NCBI GenBank assembly: GCA_016708825.1
Contig: JADJEZ010000003.1
Coordinates: 1 to 64,000 of the forward strand
Direction of reading: 5' to 3'
DNA length: 64,000 nucleotides
DNA from: Betaproteobacteria bacterium
GTDB lineage: Bacteria; Pseudomonadota; Gammaproteobacteria; Burkholderiales; Usitatibacteraceae
The notes beneath the pieces were generated by a model, which had not been told where the DNA came from, did no database searches, and saw only the letters and a list, made by a program, of their open reading frames with translations. The position numbers were made by a program, and so were the translations under genes. Below are positions 29,760 through 38,300 of the stretch, piece by piece; the stretch's first letter is position 1; each line of letters starts with the position of its first letter.

Positions 29760-30352
29760 AGGACAGGGACGGCTACCTCGCCACGCTCGAGGATGCGCGG
29801 CGCTGCACGGCTTGCGCCGGCGAGCTGCCGCTCGGACCGCGGCCGGTGTTCCAGGTCGCGAAGAGCGCGCGCATCCTGGTCGCGGGCCAGGCGCCCGGGC
29901 GCAAGGTGCACGCCTCCGGCATCCCGTTCTCGGATGCGAGCGGCGACCGGCTGCGCGACTGGCTCGGCATCGACCGCGAGGTGTTCTACGACGCCCGGCG
30001 CGTGGCGATCGTCCCCATGGGCTTCTGCTATCCCGGGACGGGAAAGGCGGGAGACCTCCCGCCGCGGCCTGAGTGCGCCCCGCTCTGGCGCGAAAGGCTC
30101 CTCGCCCCGCTCGCGAACCTGCGCCTCACGCTCGTCATCGGGCAGTACGCGCTCGACTATCACCTGCCGAAGCACGCCAGTTCCGTCACCGCAGCCGTCC
30201 AGGGGTGGCGGGAACACTGGCCGGCGGTCGTCCCGCTGCCGCATCCCAGCCCGCGCAACAATCTCTGGTTGCGGCGCAATCCCTGGTTCGAGGCGCAGTT
30301 GCTGCCGGCGCTGCGCGTGCGGGTCGCGGAGGTTCTCGCCGGCAAGGGCTGA
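29756..30352 (+). CDS. Uracil-DNA glycosylase superfamily protein
   Basis: 198 residues from GTG 29756. ARILVAGQAPGRKVHASGIP holds the active-site loop GQAPG, FSDASGDRLRDWLGIDREVF follows, and the DNA-intercalating loop appears as PLPHPSPRNNLW. The N-terminal CTACAGELP has one Cys pair, fewer than the four Cys of iron-sulfur family 4 enzymes. It probably removes uracil or a damaged base; specificity unknown. Confidence 0.85.
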   Translation: MKDRDGYLATLEDARRCTACAGELPLGPRPVFQVAKSARILVAGQAPGRKVHASGIPFSDASGDRLRDWLGIDREVFYDARRVAIVPMGFCYPGTGKAGDLPPRPECAPLWRERLLAPLANLRLTLVIGQYALDYHLPKHASSVTAAVQGWREHWPAVVPLPHPSPRNNLWLRRNPWFEAQLLPALRVRVAEVLAGKG

Positions 30353-30398
30353 GCGTGTGCTAGCTTGGGGTCTTGGCGAACGCACGTACACGACGACC

Positions 30399-30743
30399 AT
30401 GAACGCGAAAAAGATTCCCCGAACCCTCGAGCTGGTGCGCGGCGACGCAACGCTCGGCACGATCGACGTGAAACCGGGCGAGGCCGATTTCCCCTGGTTC
30501 AGCGGCGCGTTCCATCCCCTGCCCGCATTCGAGGCGGTGCGCGGCCTATTCGAGCGCGAACTGCAGCTGCTTCGGGACAATGCGGACGATGACGACGGGC
30601 AGTGGGACGACTGGGAGGAGGTGCACGCGCAGCTGCACGACCCCGGCGTGCGCCTGCAATCGGCCGACCGGTCCTTCGAGGCCGGCGGGATCCTCATCCA
30701 CATCGACGGCGCCGAGGCCTGGTGGCGCGGCGAGCCGCAGTGA
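30399..30743 (+). CDS. Conserved hypothetical acidic protein
   Basis: 114 residues. PRTLELVRGDATLGTIDVKP and DFPWFSGAFHPLPAFEAVRG, then DDWEEVHAQLHDPGVRLQSA and ILIHIDGAEAWWR, form a compact strand-rich protein with an acidic central loop (DNADDDDGQWDDW). I know similar proteins only as hypothetical. No signal peptide. Confidence 0.7.
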   Translation: MNAKKIPRTLELVRGDATLGTIDVKPGEADFPWFSGAFHPLPAFEAVRGLFERELQLLRDNADDDDGQWDDWEEVHAQLHDPGVRLQSADRSFEAGGILIHIDGAEAWWRGEPQ

Positions 30744-30764
30744 CGTGAAGAAGGCCGCCGCCTG

Positions 30765-31091
30765 ATGGACTTCCACTGCCCCCTGTGCCGGGCGGACCTG
30801 GGACGCAGCAAGCTGAGCCGCGCGGTCGTTTCGCGCCTGGAGATCGACTGCGCCCGCTGCGGGAAGACGATCCGGGTGAACGTCCACCGCGCCGAGCGCA
30901 TCGTCGTGCTCGCCAACTTCGGGGTGATCCTGGCGCTTGCCGCGCTCGCCTACTGGATGCACAGCCGGGAACTGATGATCGTCGCGTTCTTCGCCGCGAT
31001 GGCCGGCGCTGCGTCCCTGCCGCTGCTCGAGCGCACCTGGCTGCGCACCTGGCCGCGTTACGTGGCGGTCGAGCGGGATTGCCCGCCTTAG
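30765..31091 (+). CDS. Zinc-ribbon membrane protein, unknown function
   Basis: 108 residues. A zinc ribbon at the N-terminus (FHCPLCRADLG then IDCARCGKTIRV, two CxxC pairs) is followed by two helices (VVLANFGVILALAALAYWM and LMIVAFFAAMAGAASLPLLE). The ribbon is expected in the cytoplasm. Function unknown. Confidence 0.75.
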   Translation: MDFHCPLCRADLGRSKLSRAVVSRLEIDCARCGKTIRVNVHRAERIVVLANFGVILALAALAYWMHSRELMIVAFFAAMAGAASLPLLERTWLRTWPRYVAVERDCPP

Positions 31092-31097
31092 CTTCCG

Positions 31098-31646
31098 GTG
31101 GAATCCCCGTGCACTGCACCGCTTCCCCGCATCGGCCGCCGGATCGCCCTGCGGCGGCTTCGCGCGGGCGACCTGCCCGAATTCCAGGCGTACCGGCGTG
31201 ATGCGGACACCGGCCGCTACCAGGGGTGGACACCGCAGACGGACGCGCAGTCCCTGGCGTTCCTCGTGCAGATGGAAAGCGCGGATCTCTTCGTGCCCGG
31301 GGAATGGGTGCAGCTCGGCATTGCGGAGCGCGCTACCGACGGGCTCATCGGCGACGTAGGCATTCGCATCGACCCGGACGGAGCGACCGCGGAGATCGGG
31401 TTCACCCTGGGGCCCGGGTCCCGGGGAGCCGGGCTCGGCGCGGAAGCGGTGGCCGAGGCGATGGGCCTCATCTTCGACTGCAGCTGCGTCGCCCGCGTGA
31501 TCGGCATCACCGATGCGCGAAACGCTTCATCCATCCGCCTGCTGGAGCGGGTGGGAATGCGGCAGGTGGACACGGTCCGCACGGAGTTTCGCGGTGAGCC
31601 CTGCGTCGAACTCGTGTACGCCCTTTCCCGGGACGCTCGTGGCTGA
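31098..31646 (+). CDS. GNAT-family N-acetyltransferase (RimJ/RimL type)
   Basis: 182 residues from GTG 31098. RRIALRRLRAGDLPEFQAYR, WVQLGIAERATDGLIGDVGI, then AEIGFTLGPGSRGAGLGAEA as acetyl-CoA motif and ARNASSIRLLERVGMRQVDT as motif B. Closely resembles the protein-N-terminal acetyltransferase subgroup. Substrate unknown. Confidence 0.87.
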   Translation: MESPCTAPLPRIGRRIALRRLRAGDLPEFQAYRRDADTGRYQGWTPQTDAQSLAFLVQMESADLFVPGEWVQLGIAERATDGLIGDVGIRIDPDGATAEIGFTLGPGSRGAGLGAEAVAEAMGLIFDCSCVARVIGITDARNASSIRLLERVGMRQVDTVRTEFRGEPCVELVYALSRDARG

Positions 31647-31756
31647 CGCCCGCAGGAAAGCCCGGCCCGCCCGGGGTCGGCATCGTGCCGCGCTCGCGTA
31701 GTATCGGCCTGTGTCGCCATGCGGCGGCCACTCACCGGGCACGAGGCAGGAGACCC

Positions 31757-32728
31757 ATGATTCGTACGATGCTGTACCGGCCGGACACGCGCGAAATCGC
31801 GACGGGAGGCGAGGAACAGCTCGACGCCTGGACGGCACAGCCCGATGCGGTCGTCTGGGCGGACTTCTCGGACCATCCGCCGGAGGACGAGCACCGCATC
31901 CTCGCCGGGCGCTTCGGCCTGCACCCGCTCGCGATCCAGGACGCGCAGCGCGCCCGCCACCAGCCCAAGATCGAGGCCTTCCCGGGGCACGCCTTCATCC
32001 TCCTGAAGGGACTCGGGCCCGACCGCGAGGATTTCGCCTTCGAGACGATCCAGATCGCGATGTTCGTGGGCGAGCGCTTCTTCGTGACCCGCCATTCCGG
32101 CCCGTCGCCCAGCATCGACCGGCTCTGGCAGTCGGCGAAGGAAGATCGCCCGCACTTCGCGAACGGGCCCGACGCACTGGCGCTGCGCCTTGCGCGCATC
32201 TCGGTCGACCGATACCTGAAGCGCCTGCTCACGCTCGAGCCGCGCCTGGAGGACCTGGAGCAGGAGATCGTCGCGCGCCCCCGCGACGAGGTCCTCGCGG
32301 AGGTGATGGGCTACAAGACGGACCTGCGCAAGTTCCGCCGCGTGCTGCGCTACCACGTGCAGGTCTTTCGGGAGCTGCTCGAAGAGCCGCCGCCGCAGGT
32401 TCGCGCGGAGCGCATCCACGAGGTGAAGGACGTCTACGAGCACCAGGAGCGGGCAAGCAGCCTCGCCACGCTCTACTACGAGGTCGCCGCGGACCTGATC
32501 GAGGGCTACATCTCGCTCGCGTCCCACCGGCTCAACAACATCATGAAGATCCTCACGATCGTCACGGCCATCTTCGTGCCGCTGAGCTTCCTGGCCGGCG
32601 TCTACGGGATGAACTTCGAGTACATGCCGGAGCTCAAGTCCCACACCGGCTACTTCGTGCTGCTGGGCGTGATGGGCGCCATCGCCGCGGTCCTGCTGAT
32701 GGTCTTCTGGCGGAAGCGCTGGCTGTGA
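31757..32728 (+). CDS. CorA-family divalent metal transporter
   Basis: 323 residues, normal for CorA. The family signature YGMNF occurs in the first of two C-terminal helices (IVTAIFVPLSFLAGVYGMNF), and the second is VLLGVMGAIAAVLLMVFWR. The N-terminal cytoplasmic domain has FGLHPLAIQDAQRARHQPKI, the conserved CorA block, and a long helix around LEDLEQEIVARPRDEVLAEV. It forms a pentameric Mg2+ (or Co2+/Zn2+) channel in the inner membrane. The pore loop after GMN reads EYMPEL, like CorA. Confidence 0.93.
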   Translation: MIRTMLYRPDTREIATGGEEQLDAWTAQPDAVVWADFSDHPPEDEHRILAGRFGLHPLAIQDAQRARHQPKIEAFPGHAFILLKGLGPDREDFAFETIQIAMFVGERFFVTRHSGPSPSIDRLWQSAKEDRPHFANGPDALALRLARISVDRYLKRLLTLEPRLEDLEQEIVARPRDEVLAEVMGYKTDLRKFRRVLRYHVQVFRELLEEPPPQVRAERIHEVKDVYEHQERASSLATLYYEVAADLIEGYISLASHRLNNIMKILTIVTAIFVPLSFLAGVYGMNFEYMPELKSHTGYFVLLGVMGAIAAVLLMVFWRKRWL

Positions 32729-32789
32729 GGGCCGCGCCGCGGCCCCGTCCGGCGGGATCGAGGCGCGCCCCCGGCGCGCGGGAGAACAC

Positions 32790-33695
32790 ATGAACGCAAG
32801 CGACTGGGATTCCCTCGCGGCCTGGCTCGCGAAGCCGCTCTTCGAGGTGGGGGACGTCTCCGTCACCACGATCGGGCTCTTCCGGCTCGCGCTCATCATC
32901 GTCGCCGCATGGTGGATCTCGCGGCTCGCGCAGCTCGCCATGGGGCGGATCGCCGCGCGCCGGCCGAACTTCAACCGCGCCTCGCTCTACGCGCTGAACC
33001 GCCTGCTGCACTACGCGCTGGTCACGCTCGGCTTCGCGATCGGGCTCTCCTCGATCGGCATCGACCTGGGCAAGTTCGCGCTGTTCGCGAGCGCCCTCGG
33101 CGTGGGCGTGGGTTTCGGCCTGCAGAACCTCATCAGCAACTTCGTCGCCGGCCTCATGCTCCTCTTCGAGAAGTCGCTCAAGGTCGGCGACTTCATCGAG
33201 CTCGAGTCGGGCGTCAGCGGCGAGGTGCGCGAGATCAACTTCCGCAGCACCGTGATCACGACCAACGACAACATCGACATCGTCGTGCCGAACTCCGCGT
33301 TCGTGAACGGGCACGTGATGAACTGGACGATGCGCGACGTGAACCGGCGCATCCACGTCCCGTTCGGCGTGGCCTACGGCTCGGACAAGGAAACGGTGAA
33401 GAAGGCCGCCCTCGAGGCTGCCGCGGCGGTGGAGCACACGCTCGCGGGCGACGAGTCCCGGCAGCCCCAGGTCTGGCTCACCGCCTTCGGCGACAGCAGC
33501 CTGAATTTCGAGCTGATCGTGTGGCTCAAGGGCGAGGCGGTGAAGCGCCCCGGCGCAGTCCAGGCCGGTTACCTGTGGGCGATCGAGACTGCGCTCGGCA
33601 AGTACGGCGTCGAGATCCCCTTCCCGCAGCGCGACCTCCACATCCGCAGCTGGTCGCCGGCCGCGCGGCCGCAGGCGCCGGCCAGCGCCGACTGA
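32790..33695 (+). CDS. MscS-family mechanosensitive channel
   Basis: 301 residues. Three helices (LFRLALIIVAAWWISRLAQL, LHYALVTLGFAIGLSSIGID, and the pore helix FALFASALGVGVGFGLQNLI) are followed by the MscS beta domain (VGDFIELESGVSGEVREINF, TNDNIDIVVPNSAFVNGHVM, WTMRDVNRRIHVPFGVAYGS). The GVGVGFGLQNLISNFVAG block is the pore signature. It releases solutes on hypo-osmotic shock. Lies 61 bp after corA. Confidence 0.92.
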   Translation: MNASDWDSLAAWLAKPLFEVGDVSVTTIGLFRLALIIVAAWWISRLAQLAMGRIAARRPNFNRASLYALNRLLHYALVTLGFAIGLSSIGIDLGKFALFASALGVGVGFGLQNLISNFVAGLMLLFEKSLKVGDFIELESGVSGEVREINFRSTVITTNDNIDIVVPNSAFVNGHVMNWTMRDVNRRIHVPFGVAYGSDKETVKKAALEAAAAVEHTLAGDESRQPQVWLTAFGDSSLNFELIVWLKGEAVKRPGAVQAGYLWAIETALGKYGVEIPFPQRDLHIRSWSPAARPQAPASAD

Positions 33696-33699
33696 AGCC

Positions 33700-34611
33700 A
33701 TGTCTCGCGAGCGCGACGAGAACCTGGGCTATCTCTACGGCCTCGTGGCGGTGGCCGCCTTCGCCGTCACGCTCCCGGCCACGCGGGCGGCGGTGCGCGC
33801 GCTCGACCCGGTGTTCGTGGGGCTGGGCCGCGCCATCGGCGCGGCGCTGCTCGGCGCCATCTTCCTGCTCGCGACCCGGGCGCGCCTGCCCACGCGAAGC
33901 GAGGCGAAGGGTCTCGTGATCGTCGCCGCCGGCGTGGTGGTCGGTTTCCCGCTCTTCACGGCGCTGGCTATGCGCTGGGTGGACGCCTCCCACGGGGGCG
34001 TGGTCCTCGGGCTGCTGCCGCTCGCGACCGCGGCCGCGGGCGTCCTGCTCTCTGGGGAGCGCCCCTCGGCGCGGTTCTGGGTGCTGGCGCTCGCCGGCAC
34101 GGCGCTCGTGGCGGGCTACTCGCTCACGCGGGCCGGCGGCAGCCTGCACCTGGCCGACCTCGCGCTCTTCGCGGCCATCGCGAGCGCGGGAATCGGCTAC
34201 GCGGAGGGCGCGAGACTTTCGCGCACGCTCGGCGGGCTCCAGGTCATTTCCTGGGCGCTGCTCCTTTCCGTGCCCTTCCTCATCGTGCCCGTGGTCCTTT
34301 CGGCGCCGGCGACAGTGGACGTGCCTCTCGGGTCCTGGCTCGGCTTCCTCTACGTGATGGTGGTGAGCCAGTTCCTCGGCTTCGTTCCCTGGTACCGCGG
34401 CCTGGCGCTCGGCGGCATCGCGAAGGTGGGCCAGACGCAATTGCTCCAGCCGATGCTCACCATCGGGGCGTCCGCACTGCTGCTCGGCGAATCCGCGGAC
34501 CGGCTCACCTGGATCGTCGCCGCGCTCGTCCTGGCCGTCGTCGCGCTGGGCAGGACGGCGCGGGTGACGGTGGCGCAGGGCGCCGCCCGGGCGGATCCGG
34601 ACGCGCGCTGA
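33700..34611 (+). CDS. EamA-family (DMT) transporter
   Basis: 303 residues, ten helices in two EamA repeats (LGYLYGLVAVAAFAVTLPAT, WVDASHGGVVLGLLPLATAA in repeat 1; LADLALFAAIASAGIGYAEG, GGIAKVGQTQLLQPMLTIGA in repeat 2). Drug/metabolite transporter superfamily members usually export amino acids or metabolites. Only four bases separate it from the MscS gene, so the two may be co-transcribed. Substrate unknown. Confidence 0.9.
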   Translation: MSRERDENLGYLYGLVAVAAFAVTLPATRAAVRALDPVFVGLGRAIGAALLGAIFLLATRARLPTRSEAKGLVIVAAGVVVGFPLFTALAMRWVDASHGGVVLGLLPLATAAAGVLLSGERPSARFWVLALAGTALVAGYSLTRAGGSLHLADLALFAAIASAGIGYAEGARLSRTLGGLQVISWALLLSVPFLIVPVVLSAPATVDVPLGSWLGFLYVMVVSQFLGFVPWYRGLALGGIAKVGQTQLLQPMLTIGASALLLGESADRLTWIVAALVLAVVALGRTARVTVAQGAARADPDAR

Positions 34612-34707
34612 CGGGCCGGCCGGGTTTCGTCCGGCGCGGTTGCCGTGTTTCAATGCCCGCAGGCGGCACGCCTCGCACGCCCGCATCTTCCCAGCGAAAG
34701 GACTCCC

Positions 34708-35250
34708 ATGCTTCGATTCGCGATCGTCCTCACGCTCCTCGCCGGCGCCCCGGCGGCCTTCGGCCAGAACCAGCCCGGGAACCCTGCGCTGCGGCATTCG
34801 GTGGAGCAGCTGCGTGCCTCGATCGGGAAATGGAATGTCACGACGGACTTCCTCAAGCACGACGGAACCGTCGCGAAGTCGGCCACCGGCACCTACGAGT
34901 TCTCGTGGGTCGTTCCCGACCGCGTGGTCGCGGGCCGGAGCGACATCCCGGAACTCAAGCAGACCGCGGGCCTGCTCTTCTATGTGAACGAGGCGCAGAA
35001 GAAGATCGAGATGGCCTCCGTGGGCGGCGACGGCAAGCTCTGGATCATGTCGGGCCCGCTGGGCGGGGAAGTGCGCACGACCCAGCCCTACATGGCGTCG
35101 GGCGGCGGCGCAGGCCGGCTGCGGTTCACCCGGTCCAAGGTGACGGACCAATCGTTCGAATCGCGGATGGAGTACACCGAGGACGACGGCAGGACGTGGA
35201 CGCCGGGCAACCACCAGCGCTTCCGCAGGGCCGCGCCGGGAAAGCCGTGA
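34708..35250 (+). CDS. Secreted DUF1579-like protein
   Basis: 180 residues. A signal peptide (RFAIVLTLLAGAPAAFG, cleavage before QNQPG) precedes a beta-rich domain with SIGKWNVTTDFLKHDGTVAK, SATGTYEFSWVVPDRVVAGR and ESRMEYTEDDGRTWTPGNHQ. The pattern resembles DUF1579 lipocalin-like proteins. Probably periplasmic; the ligand is unknown. Confidence 0.7.
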   Translation: MLRFAIVLTLLAGAPAAFGQNQPGNPALRHSVEQLRASIGKWNVTTDFLKHDGTVAKSATGTYEFSWVVPDRVVAGRSDIPELKQTAGLLFYVNEAQKKIEMASVGGDGKLWIMSGPLGGEVRTTQPYMASGGGAGRLRFTRSKVTDQSFESRMEYTEDDGRTWTPGNHQRFRRAAPGKP

Positions 35251-35293
35251 TGCCGGCGGCGGCCGGGTCCGCGCGCGCTCCCCGGAGAGCGCC

Positions 35294-35683
35294 ATGACGA
35301 TCGATACGCTCGCGCTCTGGCACGACGTGGTGCGCACGCGGGAGGCGGGCGGCCTCGAGTCCCTGCTCGCCGAGGATATCGTCTTCCATTCACCGGTCGT
35401 GCACACCCCGCAGCCGGGCAAGGCGATCGCGACGCGCTACCTCGCGGCCGCACTGCGGGTCTTCGGCAACGAGAGCTTCCGGTACGTGCGCGAGATCGCG
35501 GGCGATCACGACGCGGTGCTCGAGTTCCAGGTGGAGATCGACGGCATCGTGGTGAACGGCGTGGACATGATCCGGTGGGACGACGAAGGGCGGATCGTGG
35601 ACTTCAAGGTGATGCTGCGCCCGCTCAAGGCGATCAACCTGATCCACGAGAAAATGGCGGCCATGCTTCGCGCGGGCGCCTAG
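35294..35683 (+). CDS. SnoaL/NTF2-like protein
   Basis: 129 residues with the NTF2-fold pattern: LALWHDVVRTREAGGLESLL, AEDIVFHSPVVHTPQPGKAI and DAVLEFQVEIDGIVVNGVDM, IRWDDEGRIVDFKVMLRPLK. The family binds or isomerises hydrophobic small molecules; the His and Asp positions are present but give no substrate. Confidence 0.85.
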   Translation: MTIDTLALWHDVVRTREAGGLESLLAEDIVFHSPVVHTPQPGKAIATRYLAAALRVFGNESFRYVREIAGDHDAVLEFQVEIDGIVVNGVDMIRWDDEGRIVDFKVMLRPLKAINLIHEKMAAMLRAGA

Positions 35684-35710
35684 CGCGCGGCAAGGCTCCG
35701 GGAGGGCGAC

Positions 35711-36073
35711 ATGTTTCTGGGACTGCGCACGGCGATCTATCCGGTTGCGAATCTCGGGGCCGCGAAGGCCTGGTACGAAAAGGTGACGGGGGTGAAGCCC
35801 TATTTCGACCAGCCCTTCTACGTCGGGTTCTCCGTCGCCGGCTTCGAGCTGGGATTGCTGCCCGACGGAACCCCCGGCGTCTCCGGCCCGCAGCCGCTGT
35901 GGGGCGTCGTGGACGCGGACGCGGCGTTCGCGCGGCTCATCGCCCTGGGCGCCACGGCCCTCGAGCCCGTTACCGGCGTGGGCGAGGGCATCAAGGTCGC
36001 CGCGGTGACGGACCCGTTCGGCAATCGCCTCGGCATCATCGAGAATCCCCACTTCGGGGCGGCCGGCGCTTGA
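35711..36073 (+). CDS. VOC-superfamily (glyoxalase-like) protein
   Basis: 120 residues. LRTAIYPVANLGAAKAWYEK, then FYVGFSVAGFELGLLPDG, GVVDADAAFARLIALGATAL and VTDPFGNRLGIIENPHF. Single-domain VOC member of unknown substrate; ends with a TTGA overlap into the next gene. Confidence 0.86.
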   Translation: MFLGLRTAIYPVANLGAAKAWYEKVTGVKPYFDQPFYVGFSVAGFELGLLPDGTPGVSGPQPLWGVVDADAAFARLIALGATALEPVTGVGEGIKVAAVTDPFGNRLGIIENPHFGAAGA

Positions 36074-36357
36074 CTCCCTGCGGCTGCAATCGCTCCGTCG
36101 CGCTGCTCGGCGGGTTCTTCGCGAGCCTCGCCGCCTGCGCGTTTCTCGCCGAAGACCGCTGCCTCGACGCGGGCGGCCGGGTGAGCGACGCCGCATGGGC
36201 GTGCGAGCTGGCCTCGGGCGCCAGCGCCTCGCTCTGGTCGCTGCTGTCTCCGGGGATGTTCGTCGTCGCGGCGCTCGCCGTCGGCGTGCCCGTCTTTCTC
36301 GTGGTCCGTGCGATCGGCCGGCGCGTCCTGGTGTCCTGCGGCCTGCCCGCGGACTGA
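36070..36357 (+). CDS. Small membrane protein, unknown function
   Basis: 95 residues from TTG 36070, overlapping the VOC stop by four bases. Two helices: SVALLGGFFASLAACAFLA and SLLSPGMFVVAALAVGVPVF. Between them lie an Asp/Cys-containing loop (EDRCLDAGGRVSDAAWACEL), likely periplasmic, and possibly a disulfide. Family not recognised. Confidence 0.62.
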   Translation: MTPCGCNRSVALLGGFFASLAACAFLAEDRCLDAGGRVSDAAWACELASGASASLWSLLSPGMFVVAALAVGVPVFLVVRAIGRRVLVSCGLPAD

Positions 36358-36447
36358 TCCGATGGGCGAGAGCCGCAATCGCCCGCACCACCTGCCGGCC
36401 GGACGGGAGTACCGTGGCTGCACGACCGTGGACCACAGGGAGGCACC

Positions 36448-37017
36448 ATGACGAACCCGACCCGGGAAGCCGCGTTCTTCCGCACGCCCGAGGAATTGCG
36501 CAAGTGGCTTGCGAAGCACCACCACGCTGCCGCCGAGCTCTGGGTGGGATTCCACAAGGTTGCCACGGGCACGCCGGGCATCACCTGGCCCGAGTCCGTG
36601 GACGAGGCGCTGTGCGTGGGATGGATCGACGGCGTGCGCAAGCGGATCGACGCGGAGAGCTACGCCATTCGCTTCACGCCGCGCCGGAACGGCAGCACCT
36701 GGAGCGCGGTGAACATCCGGCGTGTCGAGGCGCTCGAGATCGAGGGGCGCATGCAGCCCGCGGGAAGGAAGGCCTTCGACGCCCGGCGCGAGGAGAAAAG
36801 CCGCGTCTATTCCTACGAGCAACTCCACGGCGAACTCGCCGAGCCGTACGCGGGTATGCTGCGCAGGAACGCGGCGGCGTGGCGCTTCTTCCAGGCACAG
36901 CCGCCGTGGTATCGCAAGAAAGCGAGCTGGTGGGTCGCGAGCGCGAAGCAGGAAAACACGCGGTTGCGGCGCCTGGCCAAGCTCGCCAGCGAGTCGGCAC
37001 TGGGGCGCACGGTGTGA
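36448..37017 (+). CDS. YdeI/OmdA-family protein
   Basis: 189 residues. FRTPEELRKWLAKHHHAAAE, LWVGFHKVATGTPGITWPES, DEALCVGWIDGVRKRIDAES and YAIRFTPRRNGSTWSAVNIR are the YdeI (OmpD-associated, bacteriocin-protection) blocks; the C-terminal helices around WYRKKASWWVASAKQENTRL match. The family is linked to envelope stress and antimicrobial-peptide tolerance; the biochemical activity is unknown. Confidence 0.92.
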   Translation: MTNPTREAAFFRTPEELRKWLAKHHHAAAELWVGFHKVATGTPGITWPESVDEALCVGWIDGVRKRIDAESYAIRFTPRRNGSTWSAVNIRRVEALEIEGRMQPAGRKAFDARREEKSRVYSYEQLHGELAEPYAGMLRRNAAAWRFFQAQPPWYRKKASWWVASAKQENTRLRRLAKLASESALGRTV

Positions 37018-37052
37018 ACCCCCCATCGGAATCCGCAACCCCGGAGGCAGCC

Positions 37053-37421
37053 ATGCGCAAGATCCTTTCCACGACCTTCCTCGCCCTGCTCGGCGCCACT
37101 GCGTTCGTGGCGAGCGCGGCGGACATCGACCTGCGCGTGATCCTCTCCGGGGAGATCGCGCCCGGCCTCTACGGCCGCATCGACCTCGGCAACGCCTCCC
37201 CACCGCCCGTGCTGTACGTGAAGCCGGTCATCATCACGCGCCGGCCCGGCCCGCCTCCGGGCCCCGTCTACCTGCACGTGCCCCCGGGCCACGCGAAGAA
37301 CTGGGCCAAGCACTGCCACCGGTACCGGGCCTGCGGCCACCCGGTGTACTTCGTGAAGTCGGCGGAGTACGAGCCGGGCTACAAGGCGAAGAAGCAAAGG
37401 AAGGAAAAGCGGGAGAAGTGA
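37053..37421 (+). CDS. Secreted conserved hypothetical protein
   Basis: 122 residues with a signal peptide (ILSTTFLALLGATAFVASAA). The mature part has YGRIDLGNASPPPVLYVKPV, then YLHVPPGHAKNWAKHCHRYR and ACGHPVYFVKSAEY. This VPPGHxKNWxKHCxxYxAC pattern is a conserved periplasmic family I know only as hypothetical in betaproteobacteria. The two Cys probably form a disulfide. Confidence 0.8.
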   Translation: MRKILSTTFLALLGATAFVASAADIDLRVILSGEIAPGLYGRIDLGNASPPPVLYVKPVIITRRPGPPPGPVYLHVPPGHAKNWAKHCHRYRACGHPVYFVKSAEYEPGYKAKKQRKEKREK

Positions 37422-37485
37422 CCGGCGCAGCCCGCCCGCGCCCGGCGAAACCGGCGATCACCGGGAAGGGGACTGCGAAGCGCCC

Positions 37486-37887
37486 ATGAAGATCCTTCGG
37501 GCTGGCGCCCTTTATTTCGCTCTCGTGTTCGGCGCGGGGTTCGTCCTGGGCCCGATCCGCGTGCTCTGGCTCGTGCCGCGGATCGGCGAGCGGGCCGCCG
37601 AATTGGTCGAGGCGCCGATCATGCTCGCGGTCATCATCCTGGCCGCGCGCTGGATCGTGAGGAAGCTCGACGTGCCGGCGCAGAAGGGCGCGCGCCTGGG
37701 AATGGGCCTCTCGGGGCTCGCGCTGGTGCTCGCGGCGGAGTTCGGCCTCGGGCTGTGGCTTCGCGGGCTCACGCCCGCGGACTACTTCGCGCAGCGCGAT
37801 CCCGTGGCGGCGCTGGTCTACACTGGGATGCTCGGGGTGTTCGCATCGATGCCCCTCGTGCTCGCGGTCCTGCAGGGCCGCAGATAG
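37486..37887 (+). CDS. Inner-membrane protein, unknown function
   Basis: 133 residues, four helices: AGALYFALVFGAGFVLGPIR, VEAPIMLAVIILAARWIVRK, LGMGLSGLALVLAAEFGLGL and ALVYTGMLGVFASMPLVLAV. The PIRVLWLVPRIGERAAELVE linker is recognisable from uncharacterised proteobacterial proteins. No function known. Confidence 0.78.
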   Translation: MKILRAGALYFALVFGAGFVLGPIRVLWLVPRIGERAAELVEAPIMLAVIILAARWIVRKLDVPAQKGARLGMGLSGLALVLAAEFGLGLWLRGLTPADYFAQRDPVAALVYTGMLGVFASMPLVLAVLQGRR

Positions 37888-37909
37888 CGCAGGAACCAGG
37901 AGCCTCGCC

Positions 37910-38248
37910 ATGGTGAGCGTCGCCACTGCCCGCAAGTCCGCCCTTGCCTGCCCCGAGGCCGTCGAGGGCGCGCACATGGGCCATCCCGATTTCCGCGTGG
38001 GCGGAAAGATCTTCATGACGCTCTGGCCCGACAAGAAGCGCGCCGTGCTGAAGCTCCCGCTCGCCGACCAGCAGGCGCTCGTGCAGATGGATCCGGAGGC
38101 CTTCAGCATCGGCAGCTGGGGGCGGCAGGGGTTCACGCTCGTGGACCTCGCGCGCGTGAACGCCGCGCAATTGCGCGTGCTCGCGGATGCCGCATGGCGG
38201 ACCGTGGCGTCGAAGGACCTCCTCGAACGGCACCCGCTTCCCGAGTAG
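37910..38248 (+). CDS. MmcQ/YjbR-family protein
   Basis: 112 residues. KSALACPEAVEGAHMGHPDF, RVGGKIFMTLWPDKKRAVLK, and WGRQGFTLVDLARVNAAQLR show the MmcQ/YjbR (CyaY-like alpha/beta) pattern, a DNA-binding-like fold of unknown role. Length normal. Confidence 0.9.
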   Translation: MVSVATARKSALACPEAVEGAHMGHPDFRVGGKIFMTLWPDKKRAVLKLPLADQQALVQMDPEAFSIGSWGRQGFTLVDLARVNAAQLRVLADAAWRTVASKDLLERHPLPE

Positions 38249-38300
38249 ACTTCCCGCCCGAGCTTCCCGACTTGATCGCCCGACCCGCGAAAGGATCGTC